A stretch of DNA of 64,000 nucleotides, from NCBI RefSeq assembly GCF_005281475.1, contig NZ_CP040106.1, positions 4,120,501 to 4,184,500 of the forward strand, in the 5' to 3' direction. The notes under the pieces were generated by a model. The model was not told the DNA's origin, did no database searches, and saw nothing but the letters and a program-made list of their open reading frames with translations. Every line of letters starts with the position of its first letter. Positions within the stretch are counted from its first letter, which is position 1. Below are positions 44,201 through 52,594 of this stretch, one piece after another. A program made the translations under genes and the position numbers. Source of the DNA: Echinicola rosea (lineage in GTDB: Bacteria; Bacteroidota; Bacteroidia; Cytophagales; Cyclobacteriaceae).

Positions 44201-44456
44201 CCTCTCCATAAAACCGGGAATTCCGCTCACCTACTTTCGAAACCTCCCAATCCCCTTTCATTTCGACATTCTCATCTACATTATCTATGACAATATCTGA
44301 TTCACGTTCTTCTATATTGAGGTAATTGGAGCCCTCGCCATAAATCGTGTAAAACTTCCATTTGCCATTTAGTGAGATTTCTTGACACCTCACCTCCTTT
44401 GGGATAATGCAAGTAAACAAGAATAAAATGGGTAGATATAGTATGTTTTTCTTCAT
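41292..44456 (-). CDS. Large GH2 glycosidase with golvesin-like insert and FN3
   Basis: GH2 enzyme of 1054 aa from the preferred start at 44456, which gives a proper signal peptide (MKKNILYLPILFLF); an upstream ATG at 44477 overlaps the sulfatase stop. Between the first strand (ISLNGKWKFY) and the sugar-binding domain lies an insert of about 140 residues (DSSYVRFYPEFKKSGYYEVFT) resembling the golvesin/xanthan-lyase carbohydrate-binding fold. The TIM barrel has acid/base Glu in GWSVGNELN and nucleophile Glu in FISEFGF. The C-terminus adds an FN3-like domain and a final beta domain. Predicted beta-galactosidase on galactan fragments. Confidence 0.85.
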   Translation of the reverse strand: MKKNILYLPILFLFTCIIPKEVRCQEISLNGKWKFYTIYGEGSNYLNIEERESDIVIDNVDENVEMKGDWEVSKVGERNSRFYGEDYAQHYFSLTDLDAGNVQDSSYVRFYPEFKKSGYYEVFTIFPFSSHLTAQYNIQHADGITTKYQSQRVVCGEWVSLGIYDFNQADDNYVELTAIVSGAVAADAVMFREISEEEFIRAKSEPDRVHLKDFDDSEWDDLTVPGHWGMINDFSNYTGIGWYRKHIDLPDGWQKTNSKRYYLKFGGVYHLSRVYLNGQYIGMNRGGFTPFEFDVTDALNFEGENVIAVQADNSAIVGATWNWGGIIRDVTLTQANAVRIDYQYMHADPNLQEGTAELTLKVKVENNSSQERSIAVKSSVMNGADELATLSGELVLVPHSTDQVTLTATLDANEVELWHFDNPKLYQVQTAISERGQTLSTQADQFGIRKVQLTDSQLLLNGEAVRLAGFNRVSESRYWGSSEPLEVLERDVDLMKESGANFMRIMHGTQNEKLIELCDQKGILLFEEINVRDLDNDEFRANYYPVAKLEEEQGINLNWEEEEILMFDEPYVMLREAHGVEVKEKNYLLAKYWLKGMIERDINHPSIIGWSVGNELNNHYAYGREMIKYVKNELDPYRLVTCVSNSGQKEEYTPETDPNTFVDLIMHNMYRWQGKPQEILNTLREKWPNKPVFISEFGFDPFPSTSLDGDKEVFSTWMDHFRQKNEFVIGTSMWTFNDYRSAYAGTTAEENRVWGVITTWREKRRLFDRIQREHSPVKGIEVFDVDFSNGKANVSMPIRDVKGYPSYTMRDYRLEYAFRDTSGKVVFENALQLPDLAPQDKKWYGELTWTGLPSAVLDLTLRLKAPTGYTRLVKTFSFKRANTPQISEVIAGRNKARIFFDQVPNATEYYVTYTDGAKVMQSEKTIADFIDVGDLDADKTYELSLVAINDQGESKPSEAVKVTMTEKVLPPIVWDTFITDGKLVIGYSSDFTDGDYTVRYGTDPENLDKTFTSNVRGMMSIDLADEEKVYFQIKRNTNKQESKWSKLELAKASK

Positions 44457-44469
44457 AATGGATATTTGT

Positions 44470-46062
44470 CTAGTCATTCCAATGCATTTCGATCAGTTCT
44501 TGAAGATGGGGATAATGGTCATCCTCTTCGTTCAGTTTTTTTCGTTGAGCCTTGAGTTCTTTTTTTAATTCCCCGATGATACCTTTATAATCTGGATTGT
44601 GATATTCATTTTGCATTTCTTCAGGATCTCTCCTTAGGTCATAAAATTCCCATGCTACCGGAGTATCAAAATCATATCTCCCCCATCCGTCCTGCTCTAT
44701 ATCATCTTTGGGTTTATAGTACTTTCCGTAATAAAAAATAAGCTTAAATTCCTTTGTCCGAATTCCAAAATGTGCTGGATTTGCATGCCTGCTTCCCATG
44801 TGCATCCAATATCGGTAATACGTAGCTGAACGCCACCCTTCAGGTTCTTTTCCAGTTTCCAACACCTGTTTAAAGCTTTTGCCTTGCATATACTCTGGTA
44901 CTGTAGCACCGGCCATTTCCAAAATACTCGGGGCAAAATCTGTATTGTTGATCAATAAATCTGTTTTTATTCCTCCCCTATATTTTTTTGGAAAGTGAAC
45001 GATAAATGGCATCCGCATACTTTCCTCATACATCCAGCGCTTATCCACATAATCATGTTCTCCCAACATCATTCCTTGGTCAGAAGTATAGATAATCACC
45101 GTATTGTCATATAACCCTTCTTTCTTTAAAAAATTAATTAAACGCTTAATGTTATCATCTACTCCCTTTACACAGCGGAGATAACGCTTAAGGTATTCTT
45201 GATAGGCTTTATGGACATATTGGGGATCGTCAGGATCCAAACCCATTTGTAGACTTCTTCCCATGCCACGAATAGTATTACGCATTCCTACTGATGACCC
45301 AATGTCATGGATCAATCTGTCATTTTCACCTCTGGTGGCAATGGAACCATGATTTCCCCGCTGATAAAGACTTGCTGGCTCTGGAATATAACTATCCTCT
45401 AGGTATGCTGAATATCGAGGAGCAAATTCAAACATCCCATGTGGAGCCTTAAAATGATGCATCAGTAGAAATGGCTTTGACCGGTCACGTGAATGCTTTA
45501 ACCATTCGATCGAGCGGTCAGTGATGACATCAGAGGAATGGCCTTCGAACTCATCCACTAAAACCTCGTGAGCTCCATATCTTCCAAATTTAATGGTCTT
45601 TCTTATTTTACCTTTTCTGGAAATCAGCTGGGGATTATGATAATCTCCCTGTAAGGGAAGCACCTCATAATAATCAAAACTTTCAGGAGCTTCTTTTAAA
45701 TGCCACTTACCGATTACCGCAGTCTCATATCCCTGCTTTTTTAAAAGTTGCGGAAGATATTGTTTTTTCTCTGGAAGAAAATCATGCAAATCCAGCACCC
45801 CATTGGTTTGGGAGTATTGACCGGAAAGGATCGTGGCCCGGCTCGGTGTACATATCGAATTGGTACTGAAGGCATTTTCAAAGAGCATTCCTTCAGAGGC
45901 CAGCATATCAATAGTTGGGGTTGGGTCCAATACCGACAACCTTCCCCCATACGCCCCAATGGCATGGGCAGCATGATCATCAGACATGATAAAAAGGATG
46001 TTGGGTTTTTCTTGTGCCGTAAGTTTTGCAAAGGTTGCAAAGAATATAACTATGAATGACAT
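44470..46062 (-). CDS. Secreted S1-family sulfatase (CTPSR)
   Basis: Sulfatase of 530 aa from the start at 46062, which opens with a signal peptide (MSFIVIFFATFAKLTAQ). An in-frame start at 46161 would add 33 residues that do not look like a leader. MSDDHAAHAIGAYGG (26-40) and CTPSR with C71 form the active site; GKWHLKEAPESFDYYEVLPLQG and YTSDQGMMLGEHDYVDKRW are of the choline-sulfatase/DUF4976 branch, with a C-terminal DUF4976-like end. It differs from the sulfatases with the extra C-terminal domain. It lies between a GH117 and the large GH2 in the core locus. Confidence 0.9.
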   Translation of the reverse strand: MSFIVIFFATFAKLTAQEKPNILFIMSDDHAAHAIGAYGGRLSVLDPTPTIDMLASEGMLFENAFSTNSICTPSRATILSGQYSQTNGVLDLHDFLPEKKQYLPQLLKKQGYETAVIGKWHLKEAPESFDYYEVLPLQGDYHNPQLISRKGKIRKTIKFGRYGAHEVLVDEFEGHSSDVITDRSIEWLKHSRDRSKPFLLMHHFKAPHGMFEFAPRYSAYLEDSYIPEPASLYQRGNHGSIATRGENDRLIHDIGSSVGMRNTIRGMGRSLQMGLDPDDPQYVHKAYQEYLKRYLRCVKGVDDNIKRLINFLKKEGLYDNTVIIYTSDQGMMLGEHDYVDKRWMYEESMRMPFIVHFPKKYRGGIKTDLLINNTDFAPSILEMAGATVPEYMQGKSFKQVLETGKEPEGWRSATYYRYWMHMGSRHANPAHFGIRTKEFKLIFYYGKYYKPKDDIEQDGWGRYDFDTPVAWEFYDLRRDPEEMQNEYHNPDYKGIIGELKKELKAQRKKLNEEDDHYPHLQELIEMHWND

Positions 46063-46167
46063 GGTCAATTTTGCTCCAAAATAGCCTCCCTGGCCATGGA
46101 AAAAAACTTGCAAATACCTTAAATCATCCTTCATCGTAACGGTACCGGGTTCCAAACTCATGTTTTT

Positions 46168-47463
46168 TTAAGGAGCAACTGCTCTTTCTTCTCTTTTTTT
46201 CCTCAAACTGCCCAATCCTTGCTTGAAATACACCTCTGGCCTATGCCAAACTCCGGTTGATTTAAACGTAGGTTCATCCACATCTAAGCTTAAATCCGCA
46301 TCTACCCTAGCTATAATGGAGTGTTGCTTATTCCTATCAGTAGCAGCATTGATAAAATGGCAAACACCCCAAGTTACCCCTCGTCCATAATCTGTATCAG
46401 TAAATGCATCAGGTGTGTAAAACCCTGCAGCTGTAGGGGTAAGCTCCACAGTACTGGCAATATTAAAATTCACTCCATCTTCGGCATACTGCATGGTTTG
46501 TGCTTCATTCCCATCCTTAATCGCTAAGGCAGCGATTCCTTCTTTAAATGGAAAATAGGTCGTTTCATGCCCTGAATTTAACACAGGGTTGAGAGTGTGC
46601 TTCTCAAAGGGGCCATAAGGATCATCAGCGATCGCTAGTCCATGGGCAACGGCATATTCATCTCGCTTGTCTGGCCATTTGTTATATGCGGCTTTGTAAT
46701 ACAAGTGAATTTTGCCATTATATACAATTGGGTGTGGATCTTGGGTCTGGTCTTGGTCCCAATCCCCCTTTTTGCCAAACGGAACTACAGGTTCACCCAC
46801 CATGGTCCATGGCCCATTCGGGGAGTCTGCGTAAGCCATTGAAATCGGACACCAGTCACCACGTGTCCCACTAGGTTCATTGAAGGCCTGAAAATACAAG
46901 TAGAATTTCTCCTCCCATATCAGTATATCGGGTGTGGCAACTGACCGCCAGCCCAACTCCGGTTTCGGTGGTCTGGACACCGCTACGCCCTGCTCCTTCC
47001 ACCTGAAACCATCATCACTGGTAGCATACCAAATATCACATAAATCCCAGTCAGTGGAGGGGATTTGATCTGTTGCCTGTTCTGCTTTGTCCCAACCAAT
47101 CGGAGGAACTTCGGTGTGTCTCTTGGTATAATAAATATAGAACTTACCATCCACCTTAATGGGACGGGAAGGATCACGACGGGAAATGGTGCCATCCCCA
47201 TTGCTATAATCGAAACCTTCCAATCGGGTATATTTAAACTGGGTGAACAACTCATTGTCCTGCGCCCTTGGTGCTGGATAGTTAAACATCCGCTCAATTG
47301 CGGAGCTTAGTGGAAAATTTGGTTTTTCTTTAGGCATTTTATGGGGAAAAACCTTATGCTCGGATATCTCTTCGGCAGGTTCGTTGAGTTTGGAACCGGG
47401 TTGATTGCAAGATTGTAGCACCATGCAAATCACTCCTATTACGATTGAATGATGTATGTTCAT
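46168..47463 (-). CDS. GH117 alpha-1,3-(3,6-anhydro)-L-galactosidase lipoprotein
   Basis: GH117 exo-enzyme of 431 aa that removes 3,6-anhydro-L-galactose from the non-reducing end of agar oligosaccharides. Lipobox LQSC (C19). Family marks: ELFTQFKYTRLEGFDY, SRRDPSRPI with the candidate catalytic Asp, STDWDLCDIWYATSDDGF, QDPHPIVYNGKIHLYYK, NSGHETTYFPFKEG with the GHE pair, and DYGRGVTWGVCHF. It follows another GH117 by 50 bases. It is more divergent than the two other copies (an ACY insertion-type KRHTEVPP segment in place of KRDTP), so its leaving group or substrate branch may differ. Confidence 0.92.
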   Translation of the reverse strand: MNIHHSIVIGVICMVLQSCNQPGSKLNEPAEEISEHKVFPHKMPKEKPNFPLSSAIERMFNYPAPRAQDNELFTQFKYTRLEGFDYSNGDGTISRRDPSRPIKVDGKFYIYYTKRHTEVPPIGWDKAEQATDQIPSTDWDLCDIWYATSDDGFRWKEQGVAVSRPPKPELGWRSVATPDILIWEEKFYLYFQAFNEPSGTRGDWCPISMAYADSPNGPWTMVGEPVVPFGKKGDWDQDQTQDPHPIVYNGKIHLYYKAAYNKWPDKRDEYAVAHGLAIADDPYGPFEKHTLNPVLNSGHETTYFPFKEGIAALAIKDGNEAQTMQYAEDGVNFNIASTVELTPTAAGFYTPDAFTDTDYGRGVTWGVCHFINAATDRNKQHSIIARVDADLSLDVDEPTFKSTGVWHRPEVYFKQGLGSLRKKREERAVAP

Positions 47464-47513
47464 TTCAATATTTTGGGTTTAAGTAATTGACTGGTGGATG
47501 GGCTTCCACAGGC

Positions 47514-48791
47514 CTATTTTTGTAGTTTCAAATTTTGTTCTTCAATCCGCTTTCTTTGATCCTTGGACAATCCCTGACTATAATAAACGTCCAAGTCATG
47601 ACGGATACCCGTTTCCTTCATCTGCGGATCGTCCACATCCAAGCTCAGGTCACAATCAAACCGCGTAAGGATGGAATGGGGGTTCACGCCATAGGTTCCG
47701 GCATTTACAAAATGTGAAAGGCCCCAAGTGATTCCGCGACCGTAGTCCGTATTGGTATAAGCATCCGGCACAAATGGCCCAGCCGCTACAGGCACCAATT
47801 CGCCAATTGAGGCAATTTCAAAATTGACCCAATCTTCAGCGTATTGGATGGTAAAGTGCTCGGTGCCGTCCTTTGCCACAATGGCGCCTAGGCCTTCTTT
47901 GAAGGGGAACATCGTCACCTCGTGCCCCGAACTCGTCAATGGATTTAGAGGATGTTTTTCAAAGGGGCCAAGCGGATCTGTCCCAGTGACCAATCCCCCT
48001 CCAACCCAAACCGGATTCGGTCTGTTAAATGCGGATTTATAATAAATGTAAATTTTACCATCATGCACCAATGGGTATGGATCGTGGATGGCATATTGGT
48101 CCCAAGATCCTTCGGGGCCATTTTCGATCACCACTTTGCCCGAAGCCGTCCATGGACCATCAGGCGAATCCGCATAGGAAACGGTCACGGGACAATAATC
48201 CCCCCGCTTTCCACTGGCCTCCATAAAACCTTGATAATAGAGATAATATTTCCCCTTCCATTTAAGAATATCTGTGGTCGATACCGACCGCCAGCCCACC
48301 TCGGGCTTAGGAGGACGTGGTACTGCTACTCCCTGCTCTTCCCAGTGAAACCCATCCTTACTGGTTGCATACCATATTTCAGCCAGATCCCAATCAGTCG
48401 AAGGAATAGTATCATTGCTTTGATCGGCATTGCTTGCGCCTACAGGAATAACTGGAGTATCCCTCTTGGTGTACCAGACATAATATTGGCCATTCTCAAA
48501 GATCACCTTGGATGGATCCCGTCTTGAGATCGTCCCATCATGGCCGTTATAATCAAACCCCTTGAGCTCAGTATATTTGAACTGGGAGTATAATTCATTG
48601 TTTCGCGGATGGATAGCGCTATAATCATGAAAACTCCGCTTCATGGCCGCACTTAGCTGCCGGTATTTGGTATCTTCAGTGATGGTATAAGGAAAAGGAG
48701 TTTGTTCCCTATTTTGACTTGCAGTATTTTTATCAGGAGATTGACATGCGACCAAGACCATCACACCCACTATTAGCATATTTTTGATCAT
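47514..48791 (-). CDS. GH117 alpha-1,3-(3,6-anhydro)-L-galactosidase lipoprotein
   Basis: GH117 enzyme of 425 aa, lipoprotein (LVAC, C16). It has the canonical ELYSQFKYTELKGFDY, SRRDPSKV, WYTKRDTPVIPVG, STDWDLAEIWYATSKDGF, HDPYPLVHDGKIYIYYK and SSGHEVTMFPFKEG segments. Its start overlaps the stop of the IS-split fusion gene by 4 bases (ATGA), so it was translationally coupled to it. The insertion upstream could therefore lower its expression unless the IS, which points the same way, supplies a promoter. It probably frees anhydro-L-galactose from neoagaro-oligosaccharides in the periplasm. Confidence 0.93.
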   Translation of the reverse strand: MIKNMLIVGVMVLVACQSPDKNTASQNREQTPFPYTITEDTKYRQLSAAMKRSFHDYSAIHPRNNELYSQFKYTELKGFDYNGHDGTISRRDPSKVIFENGQYYVWYTKRDTPVIPVGASNADQSNDTIPSTDWDLAEIWYATSKDGFHWEEQGVAVPRPPKPEVGWRSVSTTDILKWKGKYYLYYQGFMEASGKRGDYCPVTVSYADSPDGPWTASGKVVIENGPEGSWDQYAIHDPYPLVHDGKIYIYYKSAFNRPNPVWVGGGLVTGTDPLGPFEKHPLNPLTSSGHEVTMFPFKEGLGAIVAKDGTEHFTIQYAEDWVNFEIASIGELVPVAAGPFVPDAYTNTDYGRGITWGLSHFVNAGTYGVNPHSILTRFDCDLSLDVDDPQMKETGIRHDLDVYYSQGLSKDQRKRIEEQNLKLQK

Positions 48792-49521
48792 TTATTCTGT
48801 CGTTTATTGGATTCTTCAATACGTTTTCTTTGTTTATCTGTCAGTCCAAACTGAAAATAAATTTCCGGAGACAATCGATAGTTATGGTCTTTCATTTCGG
48901 GATCATGTACATCCAAACTTAAATCACAATCAAACCGATACAGTTCTGAATGCCATCTGTCATTATCTTTGCCCCTAAAATTTATAAAGTGACCGATTCC
49001 CCAAGTAATCCCTCTTCCATTTTTGTTGTCAGCAAAGGCATCGGGTATATAGGCATTTGGTCCCGTAGGCATAAACTCGGTTATGGACATTACTTCAAAA
49101 TTGACCCAATCTTTAGCGTACTGAATGGTAAAATGCTCACTACCATCTCTTATTGTCAATGATGCCACTCCTTCTTTCCATGGGAAAAAGCAAATCTCGT
49201 GGCCTGAGTTTTGAACGGGATTTAAGTCGTGTTTTACAAATGGACCTAAAGGATCTTCCGCAATGGCCAACCCTATGCCACTCCAAACGGTATGGGGTCG
49301 GTTAAATGCTGCTTTGTAATACACATAGATTTTTCCATCATGTATCAATGGGGTAGGTGCCTGAATAGCAAATTGGTCCCATTCTCCCTTATTGCCCGTA
49401 GGGATGACCACATCATCAACATGAGTCCATGGCCCATCTATACTGTCAGCATAGGCCACTCCAACAGGACAATAGTCTCCCCTTACCCCACTTGGTTCCG
49501 TAAATGCTTGGTAATACAAAT
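48788..49521 (-). pseudogene. 3' half of IS-split propeller-GH117 fusion gene
   Basis: Codes for the C-terminal two thirds of a GH117 domain (YYQAFTEPSGVRGDYCPV, NSGHEICFFPWKEG, NGRGITWGIGHF), ending at 48788. It lacks a normal start; only a TTG at 49519 is available. Removing the IS and one copy of the 9-base target joins it in frame to the piece at 50932-52537, giving KGKYYLYYQAFTEPSG, which matches the neighbouring GH117 (KGKYYLYYQGFMEASG). The GHE pair and the C-terminal blades are intact, so decay is recent. Confidence 0.93.
49513..49521. repeat. 9-bp target-site duplication, left copy
   Basis: aatacaaat directly next to the left IS end; the same 9 bases occur at 50932-50940. Confidence 0.93.
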
Positions 49522-50931
49522 CATTGTTGTCCGGTAAACCCGGATATTAGTTAAATTCAATTTTCAACCTCTTGATTACAAAGTGGTTATTTATTTTTCG
49601 TCAGGGGCAAGCCCCCCTCATCTCAGGGAACAGTGTGTTTTGATTTTTCAAAATATCTTCTTGTATGATGGCTCTCCAGCTTCCTTCCGGATCCTCCAGG
49701 AACCTATACAAGCTGATATAATTCATTAATTGCTGTCTGACCAGGGATACCAAGTTGGAGAAAGCCCATTTCCTTTTGACCTGGCTTTTGATCAAGGTCA
49801 AAAGGAGATTGGCCAACATGGCCGACCATATCTGTATTTCTATGGCATTTTCATTGTCGCCCAAGAAGTACTTTAAAGGGAAGTTCTGCTTAAGCTGTTT
49901 GAATAATAGCTCTATCTGCCAGCGTCTTTTATAGATGAGTGCTATCTTCTCTGCTGCCATCTCAAAATTATTGGTAATGAACTCAAACGGGCGTTCACTT
50001 TTGCTGTCCCAATAGGCTATTCTCCTGGAACGGTGCTCCTGTTGCTTGTTCTTGCCATATCGTAAGATGATTTCTTCATCCTTGAGTACTCCGGAATCTG
50101 CCCGATCAGGAATATTAAACTCCTTTCGGGCCTGATAGACAGCATTGTCTTTTAACCTGGTCACATACCATATCCCGCTTTCGGTCAGGACCTCATATTT
50201 TCCATAATCCACATATCCCTTATCAAAAGTGATGATAGAGCCCCCGGGCAGGTTGAAAACCTCATTCAGGAAGGTATGGTCATGTCGGACAGCCGCACTG
50301 TAACGGACAAGATAAGGAACATGGTCACTCGCCCTGATGATGGTGTGGGCCTTAATACCTCCTTTCTTTTTGCCCGTTTTCGGGTTCCTGCCTACTCCCT
50401 TGAGAATATCCTTGAACAGACTAATGGTGGTAGAATCCATAATATAGAGCCTCTTCATATCAGCATCCTTCAACCGGCTGTCCGTTAAACTGTCACCATG
50501 CCTTTGGTACACACTCATGTATATATCGGCGAACACATCGCTCACACGTCGTTTGTTGGCTTCTGATAACGTACTCCGCCTTACCACATAGTTCAGACCC
50601 AAATGGGCCAATCTATGGGCATTGGCCAACAAACCGACAAGTGTCTCACGAATGGAATGATAGCCCTCAAATGCTACAAACAGCATTACTATCAAGTGGT
50701 TATAAGTCGTGAACTTCTTCACATAACGCTCCGCATTATGCCTGCGGGCTATCTCCCTTACCTCCCCCTTGTCAATGAACTTTATTAACTGATTGAATAT
50801 CGGCTGTCCGCTAAAATTACTACTTTTGCCCATGGCTTAACTTTTTTGTGTCGTAACTCAAAAGTAGCCACAATGGGCTGGTTCAGCAATGGACTGGCCC
50901 TCTTTCATTTATTTTTTACCGGACACCAATG
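49522..50931 (-). mobile_element. IS4-family insertion sequence, 1410 bp
   Basis: Complete insertion sequence. Terminal inverted repeats: 49522-49538 (cattgttgtccggtaaa) and 50915-50931, whose complement cattggtgtccggtaaa matches at 16 of 17 positions. It is flanked by a perfect 9-base duplication and carries one transposase gene on the minus strand, the same direction as the interrupted operon. The insertion site is inside the GH117 domain of a fusion gene. The exact ends, intact transposase and unmutated duplication indicate a recent event. Confidence 0.95.
49601..50833 (-). CDS. IS4-family DDE transposase
   Basis: Transposase of 410 aa. An N-terminal DUF4372-type domain (FNQLIKFIDKGEVREIARRHNAERYVK) precedes the RNase H-like catalytic core. 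Catalytic Asp residues are likely in YIMDSTT and ITFDKGY; the C1 signature Y-x2-R-x3-E-x6-K is perfect in YKRRWQIELLFKQLK and supplies the third acid. Full length, no frameshift, so probably active. It is the only gene of the 1410-bp element. Confidence 0.96.
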   Translation of the reverse strand: MGKSSNFSGQPIFNQLIKFIDKGEVREIARRHNAERYVKKFTTYNHLIVMLFVAFEGYHSIRETLVGLLANAHRLAHLGLNYVVRRSTLSEANKRRVSDVFADIYMSVYQRHGDSLTDSRLKDADMKRLYIMDSTTISLFKDILKGVGRNPKTGKKKGGIKAHTIIRASDHVPYLVRYSAAVRHDHTFLNEVFNLPGGSIITFDKGYVDYGKYEVLTESGIWYVTRLKDNAVYQARKEFNIPDRADSGVLKDEEIILRYGKNKQQEHRSRRIAYWDSKSERPFEFITNNFEMAAEKIALIYKRRWQIELLFKQLKQNFPLKYFLGDNENAIEIQIWSAMLANLLLTLIKSQVKRKWAFSNLVSLVRQQLMNYISLYRFLEDPEGSWRAIIQEDILKNQNTLFPEMRGACP

Positions 50932-50940
50932 AATACAAAT
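50932..50940. repeat. 9-bp target-site duplication, right copy
   Basis: aatacaaat directly next to the right IS end, identical to 49513-49521. Confidence 0.93.
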
Positions 50941-52537
50941 AATATTTCCCCTTGAACTTCAAAATATCCGGGGTCGCCACTGCCCTCCAACCCGGAGTGG
51001 GATACGCTGGACGAGCAACTGCCACCCCTTGCTCTTCCCAATGAAAACCATCCTCACTGGTAGCATACCAAATTTCGCCCAAGTCCCAATCCGTCGTGGG
51101 TATGGTATCATTCCAAACCAAACCGTCTTCCGAGGTTTCCATTATTTTATAATCGTTTGAAAACCTTCCTACTGGAGGAATTGGCGTATCACGCTTCGTA
51201 TACCAGACATAATACTTCCCGTTTTCAAACAAAATCTTGGAAGGATCCCTCCTGGTTACGGTAGCATCGCCATCATTATAATCGAAACCTGTTAATTTGG
51301 TATATCGAAATTGGCTGTATAACTCATTTTCCGCATTTACATGGGAAGGGTACTGGTTAAAACTCCTATCGATTGCTGCACTTAATTCATAATCGTCAGA
51401 ATACTCCGTTACTTGGTATGGAAAGGCTTCTGTTCCAGGCTCAGGAGTTTTCAATGGGATTACTACGGAATATGAATCTTCACTGTCCTTCGGCAGAACC
51501 GCTACAATTAAGGCCTTGGGGATACCATCTTCCATGTAGAATTTGGGCATATCTGCCGTGCGCTTTGTTTTAGTAGTAGTTCCATCTGTCCACTTGATCT
51601 CACCTGCCTCAATCACCAGAAAGTTTTTAGCGGGTTTCCAATCCAGCCCCATATCATCGGATTCAAACAACATCGTACTTCCCTCAGGATGGTCCGACCA
51701 TACACCTCTTGAATCTTTTGCCAAACAATAATAATTCCCGTTATAGACCCACTCCAAGTGGTCGTCAATTGCAAAAGAAGCAGTAGGGTGGGTGATAAAT
51801 GGAATATCGGTATCGACAAATGGACCTTCTGGTTCCCGGCTGATAGCCGTAACGTGTACTACCCTTCCCCCTCTCTCACTACCATCATCCTTGACATATT
51901 TATAGGTCATTAAAAATTGTCCATCAAGTCGTTGGGAGACCACTGGTGTGGAAACCATTTTCCTCCCCTCTACCACATTTATCAGCGGCTGATCAAAACG
52001 TTTCCAATCTCCATTCAGGTCATCTGCTATCGCCAGGCCTATACGCTGATTGTTCCTGTTTACCCACCATTCTTCATCATCTGAAATGGATGGCATACGG
52101 TCTGCAGGTGTACCGTCCCAAAAACCGCTGCCTCTATTCCCCATATAATAAAGATAATACTTCCCTTCATGTTCCATTATATGGGGATTATGCGTGCAAT
52201 CGCCATCCCAATACTGCTTTCCCCGAGCAGGCAGCACGACATTCCTAAACTCATAAGGACCAGTCAGTTTATCCGAAACAGCATGAGCAATCTCAGAGTG
52301 TGTCACCCAGCCATGGTGCCCTCTACTTTTCGGCCAACGTGAATAGATCGCATGATATTTACCATCCTTCCCCTTGACGATATTGGTTCCCCAAACATTA
52401 TAATTCTCCTCACTGATAATAGTTGACTTGCTCCATTCTTCAGGTAACAGCTTGGTGAAATCCAAGCCTTTTTGGGCCATGGTGCTGGTAGATAAAAACA
52501 GGGCCATTAGTACCAATCCCACTTTTATTTTTTTCAT
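50932..52537 (-). pseudogene. 5' half of IS-split propeller-GH117 fusion gene
   Basis: Begins with a signal peptide at 52537 (MKKIKVGLVLMALFLSTSTMAQ); a frame open to 52591 adds 18 residues without leader character. About residues 20-370 are a five-bladed propeller of the type at 40149 and 54390 (YNVWGTNIVKGKDGKYHAIYSRW, THNPHIMEHEGKYYLYYMGN, NNQRIGLAIADDLNGDWKRFD). From about 385 the first third of a GH117 domain follows (ELYSQFRYTKLTGFDY, TRRDPSKI, TTDWDLGEIWYATSEDGF). The frame then runs into the IS and stops at 50909. Without the IS the gene would encode about 776 residues, a fusion of two propellers. Confidence 0.92.
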
Positions 52538-52594
52538 ATTTTCAGTTTCATTATTTTCCACATTATTTTTTAGCTGAAATTCCTGAAACAAAAC

